59,853 nt of DNA from Acidimicrobiales bacterium (GTDB lineage Bacteria; Actinomycetota; Acidimicrobiia; Acidimicrobiales; RAAP-2). Each line of letters starts with the position of its first letter. The stretch's first letter is position 1. Below the pieces are notes generated by a model. It was not told where the DNA came from, did no database searches, and saw nothing but the letters and a program-made list of their open reading frames with translations. Where the stretch lies: NCBI GenBank assembly GCA_017883135.1, contig JADGOE010000012.1:1-59853 (forward strand), written 5' to 3'. The position numbers and the translations under genes are program-made. This document shows, in pieces, positions 39,322-47,151 of this stretch.

Positions 39322-40485
39322 CACGAAGGAGACCATCTCCCCGGGGTAGCCGCCCAGGTTGTGGGTGAGGGCAAGGGTCAAGTCGGTATCGATCTGCCGC
39401 TCTGGAGTTGCTTCCCCCCGGAGCTGCAGCCAGGTCTCGAAGAACATCCGGAGCCCTGAGGCCCCCACCGGGTGGCCGAAGCTCTTGAGGCCCCCGTCGG
39501 GATTGACCGGGAGCTCGCCGGTGCGGTCGAAGGTGCCGGCCAGCACCTCCTTCCACGCGGTACCGCGCTCGGCGAACCCGAGGTCCTCCATCAGCACCAG
39601 CTCGGTGGGAGTGAAGCAGTCGTGCACCTCGGCCATGGCCAGTTCGTGGAGCGGATCGGTGATGCCGGCCTGGCGGTAAGCGTCCTCGGCGGCATGGGCG
39701 CACTCTGGGAACCACGTGTAGTCGTAGTCGGGATCGATGAGGCCGGCACCGCTTCCGGCGGCAAACGACAGCGCCTTGATGTAGAGCGGCTTGTCGGTGT
39801 AGCGGTGTGCATCCTCTGCCCGGACCACGATGGCCGCGGCGGCGCCGTCGGCCACACCCGCGCAGTCGAACACCCCGAGGCGGCCGGCGACCCTCGGAGA
39901 GGCGCAGATGGTCTCGGTGGACACCTCCTTGCGGAACTGGGCGCGTGGGTTGAGGGCTCCGTTCTGGTGGTTCTTCCACGAGATGCGGGCCAGCACCTCG
40001 GTCAGTTCGTCCTCACCGACGCCGTACTTCTTGCCATAGGCCGGGGCCACCATCGAGAACATCGCCGCCGCGGTGAGGGTGCGGGCAGTGCCGTCGTTGG
40101 GGACGGGGAAGGCGTTGAGCCCTTGGTACCCGGAGTCCTTGACCTTCTCCGCGCCCACCGCCATGGCCACGTCGTAGGCACCGGACGCCACCGCGTAGGC
40201 GGCAGCCCGCAACGCCTCGGAGCCGGTGGTGCAGTAGTTCTCCACCCGGGTGACCGGCTTGCCCTCCAGCTGCAGGGGCCCGGCCAGGGTGATCCCGCTC
40301 ATGCCCGACTGGGCGGTGCCGAACCAGTAGGCGTCGACGTCGTCCTTGGTCACCCCGGCAGAGGCGAAGGTGTCCTGGGACGCCTCGATGATCAGGTCAT
40401 CGAGGCCCTTGTCCCAGTGCTCGGCGAATCGGGTGCACCCCATCCCGACGATCGCCACCCGGTCCTTGATCCCATGCGATGCCAT
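39295..40485 (-). CDS. Thiolase, SCP-x/Ltp2-like
   Basis: A 396-residue thiolase-fold enzyme. The nucleophilic Cys is in ENYCTTGSEALRAA (about residue 84), the catalytic His in EVHDCFTPTELV, and the GHPVGASGLR loop closes the site; no second Cys appears in the usual CxG position, as in SCP-x/lipid-transfer-protein thiolases. These enzymes perform retro-aldol or thiolytic cleavage of branched acyl-CoAs and normally need a DUF35 partner, which is fused in the upstream gene 54 bp away. The ATG has an AGGAGAG site. It is probably co-transcribed with that gene and divergent from the acyl-CoA dehydrogenase operon. Confidence 0.88.
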   Translation of the reverse strand: MASHGIKDRVAIVGMGCTRFAEHWDKGLDDLIIEASQDTFASAGVTKDDVDAYWFGTAQSGMSGITLAGPLQLEGKPVTRVENYCTTGSEALRAAAYAVASGAYDVAMAVGAEKVKDSGYQGLNAFPVPNDGTARTLTAAAMFSMVAPAYGKKYGVGEDELTEVLARISWKNHQNGALNPRAQFRKEVSTETICASPRVAGRLGVFDCAGVADGAAAAIVVRAEDAHRYTDKPLYIKALSFAAGSGAGLIDPDYDYTWFPECAHAAEDAYRQAGITDPLHELAMAEVHDCFTPTELVLMEDLGFAERGTAWKEVLAGTFDRTGELPVNPDGGLKSFGHPVGASGLRMFFETWLQLRGEATPERQIDTDLTLALTHNLGGYPGEMVSFVSVVGTELG

Positions 40486-40539
40486 CGTCTCTCTCCTCTG
40501 TCCTCGATGCGATCCGTTGCAGCCCGGCCCGGGTGCGGC

Positions 40540-41988
40540 TCACCCGCCGGCCGGCGTGGTTCCGGCCGCGCCCGCGGCATGGGACGGCTTGGCCTTCCAG
40601 AAATAGTCGTGGATGCCGTCGGCGGTGAACAGCTTCCGGAACGTCATGGTCACACGGTCGCCGATGTCGACCGTGTCGGGATCGACATCGGTCAGCTCCA
40701 CCGGAAAGCGACCACCGCCGTCGAAGTCGAGGACGGCGAAGACGACGGGGGGGCTCGGCGAGTAGGCCAGACGGTCGATGGTGTAGGTGGCGATGGTGGC
40801 CTCTGTGTCGGCCCGGCCGGCCGGCTCCATGTCGTCGACAGCCCCGCCCTTCATCGACACCCGGGCCGGGGGCAGGTGGACAGCCCCCGAGGCGCGGTCG
40901 CGCGTCCCGACGAAGCCGAACTTCCACCCCTCGTTGCGCCATGCCGCGGACGAGGAGACCCGCTGGGGCTCGGGGCGCCGGGGCGGCTCGGTGGCGACCA
41001 TGCCCCGCCAGCTCAGGAACTTGCCGTAGCTGAGGTCGGCGCCATCGGCGATCTGGTCGGCAACGGATCGGGCCGGGGACCACGACGCAATGGCGTCGGT
41101 GGTCCGGAACACCAGGACGTCGGCGCCGTCAGCCAGGGCCACCACGGCCACGACCTCTCCGGGCCGGGCCCGTTCGAGCATGGCTGCCAGCACCAGCCCC
41201 GGATGGGCGGCCCCGGTCTGGCCCACCGTGGCCGACAGGTCGTCGGACAGCACCCCGTCCGCCACCCCGAGCTTGCGACCCAGAGCCTTGGCCGCCCGAC
41301 CGTGCATGCCGGTCACCACGACGTGGTCGACCTGCTCCGCGGCGATACCGGCGGACTTCAGCGCGGACTCCCAGGCTTGGGTGCCGAGGGGGACATAGCG
41401 GGTCTCGCCGAACCGCTCCTCCCATACCCTGGACCGACGATCGCCGACGGTCCGCCACCGATCGAGGAACTCGTCGGTCACCGACGCACCTCCCAGGTAC
41501 TCGGCGATCACCGGAGTGCCCGGAGCGTCGTCCCCGATGAGCACCGCCGCAGCTCCGTCCCCCCCTGCTGACTCGTCGGCCGAGGTGGGTAGGCCGTCGC
41601 GTAGATCGGCCAGCACCACCAGGGTCGTCCCCGAGCCGGTGGACGCAAGGCCGGTCTGCAACGCGCCCGTCCCCGAGCGGAGTGCACCACCGAAGTCGAA
41701 GGCAGCCACGCGGGCGGGCTGGCCCAGTGCGGCGTGGATGGCGGTGGCATTGGTCTTGTCCAGATAGGCGGGAGTCGCCGTGGCCAACCAGATCGCGCTC
41801 GGTGCCGCACCCGGGACCGGGTGCAGGGCCAGCCGGGCCGCCTCCACCCCCATGGTCGTGGTGTCCTCGTCGTGGGAGGCCACCGCCCGGGTGCCTTTGC
41901 CACCGCCGGTGCCGAAGAACTTGGCCACCTCGGAGCGCTGGAGGCGCCGGTACGGCACGTAGCCGGCGATGCTGACGATGCCTCTCAT
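40540..41988 (-). CDS. HMG-CoA synthase-like protein fused to a DUF35 (OB-fold) domain
   Basis: A 482-residue fusion. Residues 1-330 are thiolase-fold, like archaeal-type HMG-CoA synthase (MRGIVSIAGYVPYRRL, TTMGVEAARLAL, FLDRWRTVGDRRSRVWEERF). Residues 340-475 are DUF35-like (LSYGKFLSWRGMVATEPPRR, then AVLDFDGGGRFPVELTDVDP). Two key features are missing: at the active-site Cys position (FDFGGALRSGTGALQ) there is no cysteine, and the DUF35 zinc ribbon has lost its cysteines (FVGTRDRASGAVHLPPARV). It is therefore probably a scaffold or substrate-channelling subunit for the downstream thiolase rather than a synthase. ATG 41988 fits the family start. Confidence 0.82.
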   Translation of the reverse strand: MRGIVSIAGYVPYRRLQRSEVAKFFGTGGGKGTRAVASHDEDTTTMGVEAARLALHPVPGAAPSAIWLATATPAYLDKTNATAIHAALGQPARVAAFDFGGALRSGTGALQTGLASTGSGTTLVVLADLRDGLPTSADESAGGDGAAAVLIGDDAPGTPVIAEYLGGASVTDEFLDRWRTVGDRRSRVWEERFGETRYVPLGTQAWESALKSAGIAAEQVDHVVVTGMHGRAAKALGRKLGVADGVLSDDLSATVGQTGAAHPGLVLAAMLERARPGEVVAVVALADGADVLVFRTTDAIASWSPARSVADQIADGADLSYGKFLSWRGMVATEPPRRPEPQRVSSSAAWRNEGWKFGFVGTRDRASGAVHLPPARVSMKGGAVDDMEPAGRADTEATIATYTIDRLAYSPSPPVVFAVLDFDGGGRFPVELTDVDPDTVDIGDRVTMTFRKLFTADGIHDYFWKAKPSHAAGAAGTTPAGG

Positions 41989-42153
41989 GGTGCTGGTGTT
42001 CCCTTCATCTAGACGGCACGAGCAGCCCGTTGGCTCGTCGACCCGGCCGCCTGCGGGCACCCCTTGTCGATCCTCGCCACCCGGATCCGACCGAGGACGT
42101 ACCCGGATGGCTCGGCCGGACGACCGGCGCTGGCCTCGACTGTCTCCTCATCC

Positions 42154-42159
42154 TATGAT
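42154..42159 (+). promoter_or_regulatory. -10 hexamer TATGAT of the acyl-CoA dehydrogenase operon
   Basis: TATGAT lies 11 bp upstream of the CTGAC palindrome; transcription would start near 42166, placing the operator at the start site. Confidence 0.5.
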
Positions 42160-42170
42160 GCACACAGTAT

Positions 42171-42185
42171 CTGACGGTCAGTCAG
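42171..42185. promoter_or_regulatory. Operator-like palindrome CTGACGGTCAGTCAG
   Basis: CTGAC-N5-GTCAG, with an overlapping CTGAC-G-GTCAG, just after the -10 hexamer and between two divergent CoA-ester gene sets. The form suits a TetR-family repressor; no regulator gene is adjacent. Confidence 0.55.
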
Positions 42186-42231
42186 GTAACCACTGCGGCA
42201 TCCGCCGCGCGCCGACGATGGAGGCCCGACC

Positions 42232-43413
42232 ATGGACTTCGAGTTCACCCCCGAGCAGCTCGAGTTCGTCAAGGACGTCGAACGGTTCCTCGAAGAGAAC
42301 GACGACCCCGAGGTCTTCGACGTCACTCGCGAGAACATGGCACAGATCGTCGACACGCCGCCGCGGCGCAAGTTCATGGCCAAAGTGGGCGAGCAGGGGT
42401 GGCTCGGCATCACCTGGCCCGAGGAGTACGGGGGGTCCGACGGTGAGGGTATCTACGAGTACCTGCTGAACGAGGCGCTCGCCGCCCGCGGCGGTCCGCA
42501 GATCGGCAAGGGCGTCGGCATCATCGGCAAGACGATCATCAGCCATGGGAGCGACAGGCTGAAGAAGGAGTTCCTTCCCAAGATCCTGCGCAACGAGGTG
42601 GAGTTCGCGGTGGGCTACTCCGAGCCCAATGCCGGCTCGGACGCCGCCTCCATGCAGCTGAAGGCCACACGCGACGGGGACGGGTGGCGCCTCAACGGAC
42701 AGAAGACGTGGACCACGTCCGCCCATTTCGCGGACTGGTACTGGGTGGGTGCCCGCACCGATCCCGACGCGCCCAAGCACCACGGGATCAGCCTGTTCCT
42801 GGTGCCGATGGACCATCCGGGGATCACGGTGAAGGGCATCTGGACCATGGGCGACGAGCGGACCAACGAGGTCTACCTCGACGACGTGTGGGTGTCCGAC
42901 GACTACGTGGTCGGCGATCTCAACAGGGGGTTCCAGTACATCTCCGAAGCGCTGGACCTCGAGCGCTTCACCCTGTTCACCTACTCACCGACCGCGCAGC
43001 GCCTCGACCTCCTGACCGAGTACGTGAGGACCGCCACCCGGGACGGCGAGCCGCTCAAGGACGACGCGGTGGTGCGGTCGCGGATCGCCGGGCTCCACAC
43101 CGAGGCCGAGGTGGCCAGGGTGCTCGGGCTCAAGTTCGTGTTCACCTCGTCCGAGGGTGGCGCTCCGCCGACCTCGGAGGCGTCGGAGTACAAGCTGTTC
43201 ACCACCGAGTACTCACGCCGGCTGGCCAACGCCTCGATGGACATCGCCGGTCCGGGCTCCCAACTCCGGGTCCGCGACGAGGATGCACCGATGAAGGGGC
43301 GCTCGGAGTCGACCTACCGCTATACGGTGATCGACACGATCGGCGGTGGGTCCTCGGAGATCCAAAAGAACATCATCGCCCGCCGCAAGCTCGGCCTCCC
43401 GAAGAACTTCTGA
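42232..43413 (+). CDS. Acyl-CoA dehydrogenase, steroid-type (alpha subunit candidate)
   Basis: A 393-residue FAD enzyme. It shows the N-terminal helical domain (GEQGWLGITWPEEYGGSDGE), the FAD/substrate strand region (FAVGYSEPNAGSDAASMQLK, GWRLNGQKTWTTSAHFADWY) and the C-terminal IGGGSSEIQKNIIARRKLGLP. The usual Glu of YEGT is Gly here, as in some steroid and heteromeric dehydrogenases where the base lies elsewhere. A second, divergent dehydrogenase at 45838 lacks this C-terminal FAD motif, so the two may form an alpha2beta2 enzyme like ChsE1-ChsE2. ATG 42232 follows GGAGG. It is the first gene of the plus-strand operon. Confidence 0.88.
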   Translation: MDFEFTPEQLEFVKDVERFLEENDDPEVFDVTRENMAQIVDTPPRRKFMAKVGEQGWLGITWPEEYGGSDGEGIYEYLLNEALAARGGPQIGKGVGIIGKTIISHGSDRLKKEFLPKILRNEVEFAVGYSEPNAGSDAASMQLKATRDGDGWRLNGQKTWTTSAHFADWYWVGARTDPDAPKHHGISLFLVPMDHPGITVKGIWTMGDERTNEVYLDDVWVSDDYVVGDLNRGFQYISEALDLERFTLFTYSPTAQRLDLLTEYVRTATRDGEPLKDDAVVRSRIAGLHTEAEVARVLGLKFVFTSSEGGAPPTSEASEYKLFTTEYSRRLANASMDIAGPGSQLRVRDEDAPMKGRSESTYRYTVIDTIGGGSSEIQKNIIARRKLGLPKNF

Positions 43414-43426
43414 ACCCCCGACCCCG

Positions 43427-44713
43427 GTGACCGAACTGCCTGCAACCACTTCCGCTCGTGCCGTCGCGCCGCCGGTGTCGGTGACCGACGCCGGCCCGGT
43501 GCCGAGCGGTCCGCTGCGGGGCATCACCATCCTCGACCTGTCCAGTGTGGGTCCGGCGGCCCGCTGCACGCGGCTGCTGGCCGACTACGGGGCAACGGTG
43601 GTCAAGGTCGGGGCGGTGCCCGGTCGAGGTGCCGAACCGATCCGGCCCCCGTTCTACGCCTACAGCGCCTCCCGGTATCTGTCGCGCACGGCGATCGACC
43701 TGAAAGACCCCGACGGTCGTGAGGCCTTCCTGTCCCTGGTGCGGACGGCTGATGTGGTGGTGGAGAGCTTCCGGCCCGGGGTCGTCGACCGCCTGCGCCT
43801 CGGCTTCGACGACCTCCGTGCCGTCAACCCGCGGATCATCCTGTGCTCCACCACCGGATACGGCCAGACCGGCCCCCGGTCGGCCTGGGCAGGCCACGAC
43901 ATCAACTACCTGGCGGTTGGGGGGTACCTGGCCACCACCGAGCCTTGCGCCGACGGTGGTCCACCGGTGGCGGGTGCCACCATCGCCGACGCCGCAGGCG
44001 GCGGCATGCACGCCGCCATGGCGGTGATGGCCGCTCTGATCGGACGCGGGGAGGACGGGCCGGGCGTCCACCTCGACGTGTCCGTTGCGGACGGCGTGCT
44101 GTGGCTCACCTCGCTGGCCGTCGACGAGCACCTGGCCACCGGTGAACCGGTCGGCCCGGGCCACAACATCATCACCGGGCGGTACGCCTGCTACGACACC
44201 TACCGGGCAGCGGACGGCGGGTGGTTGGCGGTGGGCGCCATCGAGCCCAAGTTCTACGCCAACCTGTGTCGGCTCATCGGGTGCGAGCAGTGGTCGGGTC
44301 ACCAGCTCGACGACCGCCACCAAGATGAGATCCGGGCCGACTTCGCCACGGCCTTCGCCGCCAAGGACCGGGACGCCTGGGTCGCCGAACTGGCCGGATC
44401 CGACGCGTGCGTGACCCCGGTGCTGTCGGTGGCCGAACTGGTCGGAGACGAGCAGTTCGAGGCGCGCGGTGCCATCGTGGAGGCGGAGATCGCGTTCTCG
44501 GGCGGCCCGGACGGCCCGGGCGGCTCGGGCGGCACGGGCGGTGAGCCCAACCGATTCCGGCAGGTGGGACCGGTGTTGGCCGGCATGGAGCCGGCAGGTG
44601 CAACGGTGACGATCGGCGACCCACTCCGGTCCGACACCGACCGGCTGCTCGCTGCCGCGGGCCTGGGCACAGAGCGCATCGCAGAGTTGCGGGCGAAAGG
44701 GGCGGTGGCATGA
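43427..44713 (+). CDS. Class III CoA transferase (CaiB/BaiF family)
   Basis: A 428-residue enzyme that moves CoA between carboxylic acids. The family start GPLRGITILDLSSVGPAAR, VVKVGAVPGRGAEPIRPP, VVVESFRPGVVDRLRLGFDD and the catalytic Asp in AWAGHDINYLAVGGYL are all visible. A low-complexity Gly/Pro tract (GGPDGPGGSGGTGG) interrupts the second half near residue 370. The GTG at 43427 lies 13 bp after the dehydrogenase stop, and its own stop overlaps the next ATG (ATGA). In this context it would activate or recycle acids as CoA esters; alpha-methylacyl-CoA racemases share the fold, so racemisation is possible. Confidence 0.88.
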   Translation: MTELPATTSARAVAPPVSVTDAGPVPSGPLRGITILDLSSVGPAARCTRLLADYGATVVKVGAVPGRGAEPIRPPFYAYSASRYLSRTAIDLKDPDGREAFLSLVRTADVVVESFRPGVVDRLRLGFDDLRAVNPRIILCSTTGYGQTGPRSAWAGHDINYLAVGGYLATTEPCADGGPPVAGATIADAAGGGMHAAMAVMAALIGRGEDGPGVHLDVSVADGVLWLTSLAVDEHLATGEPVGPGHNIITGRYACYDTYRAADGGWLAVGAIEPKFYANLCRLIGCEQWSGHQLDDRHQDEIRADFATAFAAKDRDAWVAELAGSDACVTPVLSVAELVGDEQFEARGAIVEAEIAFSGGPDGPGGSGGTGGEPNRFRQVGPVLAGMEPAGATVTIGDPLRSDTDRLLAAAGLGTERIAELRAKGAVA

Positions 44714-45249
44714 GCGCTATCGGCGTTGCCGACATCGAAGGTCTCATCGGGGTGGAGCAGTACGAGGAGGAAGGGGAGTTCCCGGTCGAGCAGGGCTATG
44801 TGTGGACCACCTGCTCCTCGGTGGAGAACGGCAACCCCCTGTTCTGGGACGAGGAGGTGGCCGACGCGGTGACCGGAGGGCCGATCGCTCCGCCGACCAT
44901 GGTCTCGGTGTGGTTCCGCCCCCACCACTGGGCACCCGGCCGCACCACCCAGGCCCTTCCCCTGCAGGTCCACTTCGACCTGAAGGAGGGGCTCGGGCTG
45001 CCCGAGGCGGTCATGAGCGACAACACCATCGTCTTCTACGAGCCGGTGCGGCCCGGCGACCGGCTGCGGACCCGTCAGATCCTGCGTTCGGTCAGTGACG
45101 AGAAGACCACCAAGCTCGGCACCGGGCGATTCTGGGTGATCGACGTGGAGTACCACAACCAGCGCGGGGACCTGGTGGCCGTCGAGAGCTATACCGGCTT
45201 TGGCTACCGGCGTGACGAGCGGTCCGGTCCGGAGGAGGAGCGATCATGA
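44710..45249 (+). CDS. MaoC-like hot-dog dehydratase, N-terminal (FAS1-like) type
   Basis: A 179-residue single hot-dog domain (QYEEEGEFPVEQGYVWTTCS, GGPIAPPTMVSVWFRPHHW, IVFYEPVRPGDRLRTRQILR). The pattern is that of the MaoC-dehydratase N-terminal-like group, which usually lacks the catalytic Asp/His and pairs with an active MaoC partner. The next gene encodes such a partner, and the two overlap by 4 nt, so a heteromeric enoyl-CoA hydratase (as in steroid ChsH1-ChsH2) is likely. The start overlaps the CoA transferase stop by 4 nt. Confidence 0.83.
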   Translation: MSAIGVADIEGLIGVEQYEEEGEFPVEQGYVWTTCSSVENGNPLFWDEEVADAVTGGPIAPPTMVSVWFRPHHWAPGRTTQALPLQVHFDLKEGLGLPEAVMSDNTIVFYEPVRPGDRLRTRQILRSVSDEKTTKLGTGRFWVIDVEYHNQRGDLVAVESYTGFGYRRDERSGPEEERS

Positions 45250-45731
45250 GCACCACGACTAACCGGCTGCTGTGTGGCGACGTCGTCGTCGGGAACCATC
45301 TTCCCGAATTGGCCTATCCGGTCACCGCCACCACCGTGGTGCTGGGCGCACTGGCCGCGCGCGACTGGCGGCCGATGCACCACGACAAGGACTTCGCCGT
45401 CAACCGCAACGGCACCCGCGACATATTCCTCAACACGCCCAATCAGGCGGCGTGGTTCGAGCGGTTCGTCACCGACTGGACCGGACCGTACGGCCGCTTG
45501 CAGCGGATGACCTTCCGGATGCTGGGGTCGGTCTTTCCGGGCGACACGATGGTGTTCAGGGGCGTGGTGACCGAAACCGGCGTGGATGACACCGGCTGTG
45601 GCTGGGCGGCCGTCGACATCTCGGTATCGGTCAACGACGACCCCAAGACCACCTGCAAGGCCCGCGTGGCCTTGCCGATGACCGACGACGACAATCCGTG
45701 GGAGCGCACTGGCGATCGGTGGCGCCCCTAG
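45246..45731 (+). CDS. MaoC-like enoyl-CoA hydratase, catalytic subunit
   Basis: A 161-residue hot-dog protein. The hydratase-2 motif is visible as RDWRPMHHDKDFA (Asp-x4-His), followed by DIFLNTPNQAAWFERFVTDW and GSVFPGDTMVFRGVV. It should add water to a trans-enoyl-CoA. The start overlaps the preceding hot-dog gene by 4 nt, which implies equimolar production and a heteromer. A gap of 106 bp with a fresh AAGAGGAG ribosome site separates it from the second acyl-CoA dehydrogenase. Confidence 0.87.
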   Translation: MSTTTNRLLCGDVVVGNHLPELAYPVTATTVVLGALAARDWRPMHHDKDFAVNRNGTRDIFLNTPNQAAWFERFVTDWTGPYGRLQRMTFRMLGSVFPGDTMVFRGVVTETGVDDTGCGWAAVDISVSVNDDPKTTCKARVALPMTDDDNPWERTGDRWRP

Positions 45732-45837
45732 TGGATCCCACCGACACCTGCGGTGCTCCTTCCCCCATCACCTGTGCCGCTGGCCCACCACACCCTGCCC
45801 CACCGGACGACGCATCACCTCAAGAGGAGAGCCGACC

Positions 45838-46968
45838 ATGTTGGACCTGAGATTCAATGCCGAACAGGAGATGCTGCGCGAGACGGTGCGGGGGGTGTGC
45901 GCCACCAACAGCCCGCTGAGCGTGGTCCGCGAGCTCGAGGACGACCCGATCGGGTACTCGCCCGATCTGTGGAAGCACCTTGGCGATCTCGACCTGATCG
46001 GCCTGCAGCTGCCCACGGAGTACGGCGGCTCGGGGATGACCGCGCTGGAGGGCGTGGTGGTCTACGAGGAGTTCGGCCGCTCGCTCGCCCCGTCCCCCCA
46101 CTTCGTCAGTTCGATCCTGTCCGGAGGCGCACTGGCCCGGGCGGGCGACGAGGCCCAGAAGCAAGAGTGGCTGCCCCGGATCGTCACCGGTGAGGCCATC
46201 CTCACCCCGGCCTGGCTCGAGCCCGAGAACGGCTTCGGTCCCAAGGGCGTACAGGTCCGAGCGGTGCCCGACGGCGACGGATTCGTGATCTCGGGCACCA
46301 AGCGCCACGTGGCCTTCGCCCGCGCCTCCACCCGCCTGTTGGTGCTGGCCCGTACCGGTGAGGCCCCGACCGACGTCGACCTGTTCCTCGTCGATCCGTC
46401 GGCTGATGGCGTGACCCTCACCCAGCAGCTGACGGTCGCCTCGGACACCCAGTACCGGGTGGACTTCGACCACGTCCGTGTCGGTCCCGCCGATCGCCTG
46501 GGGGATGCGGGCACCGGCTGGCGGACGTGGGACGTGATCATGCACGACGGGATCATCCTGGCCGCCGCCCAGGCGGTCGGCGGCGCCCAGTACGCGATGG
46601 AGATCACCGTGCAGTACGCCAAGGACCGCCAGCAGTTCGACAAGCCGCTGGGTGCCTTCCAGGCCCTTGCCCACTACCTGGCCGATGGAACGACCAACGT
46701 CGACGGCGCCGAGGTACTCGTCCACGAAGCCGCATGGGCACGGTCGGAGGGTCGCAGCGTGGCCAAGCTGGCCCCCATGGCCAAGCTGTACGCGTGCCGG
46801 ACCTTCCGAGACGTGACCGCCACCGCGCAGCAGATCTTCGGAGGGATCGGCTTCACGGTCGAGTTCGATATCCAGCTGTACTTCCGCCGGGCCAAGCAGC
46901 TCCAGATCTCGTGGTGGGACACCCGGTACCTCGAGGAGCTGGTCGCCGCCGCGGTGCTCGACGTCTGA
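45838..46968 (+). CDS. Acyl-CoA dehydrogenase, divergent (beta subunit candidate)
   Basis: A 376-residue member: NAEQEMLRETVRGVCATNS, LGDLDLIGLQLPTEYGGSGM, the middle strand domain GEAILTPAWLEPENGFGPKG, and QYAKDRQQFDKPLGAFQALA with QIFGGIGFTVEFDIQLYFRR. The C-terminus lacks the GTSEIQ-type FAD motif that the first dehydrogenase keeps. This complementary loss is typical of the two chains of actinobacterial alpha2beta2 steroid dehydrogenases. The ATG has an AAGAGGAG site 9 nt upstream. It closes the catabolic operon; the next gene is a transporter. Confidence 0.88.
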   Translation: MLDLRFNAEQEMLRETVRGVCATNSPLSVVRELEDDPIGYSPDLWKHLGDLDLIGLQLPTEYGGSGMTALEGVVVYEEFGRSLAPSPHFVSSILSGGALARAGDEAQKQEWLPRIVTGEAILTPAWLEPENGFGPKGVQVRAVPDGDGFVISGTKRHVAFARASTRLLVLARTGEAPTDVDLFLVDPSADGVTLTQQLTVASDTQYRVDFDHVRVGPADRLGDAGTGWRTWDVIMHDGIILAAAQAVGGAQYAMEITVQYAKDRQQFDKPLGAFQALAHYLADGTTNVDGAEVLVHEAAWARSEGRSVAKLAPMAKLYACRTFRDVTATAQQIFGGIGFTVEFDIQLYFRRAKQLQISWWDTRYLEELVAAAVLDV

Positions 46969-47095
46969 CGGCGCCTCAGCCGCAAGTGATGGGCGGCGCG
47001 GGTTCGACGCCGACGGGACAAGGGGCGGCCCCACGAGGTTGAGCGGGTGGCTTGACCCGGGACTCAATAACTCCACATGGCACCGTCCGTTGCGC

Positions 47096-47101
47096 TACGG
47101 T
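47096..47101 (+). promoter_or_regulatory. Candidate -10 hexamer TACGGT of the MFS gene
   Basis: TACGGT would start transcription near 47108, leaving a leader of about 45 nt with a GGGGGAGA site before ATG 47152. Confidence 0.35.
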
Positions 47102-47151
47102 CACATCCGGGGCCGGGGCGAGTCGCAGTCGAGACCCAGGGGGAGATTGGC

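Noticed and set aside
39472-41571. 699-codon plus-strand frame opposite the thiolase and HMG-CoA-synthase-like genes
   Set aside because: It is antisense to two recognisable enzymes and its composition is dominated by Gly, Val and His.
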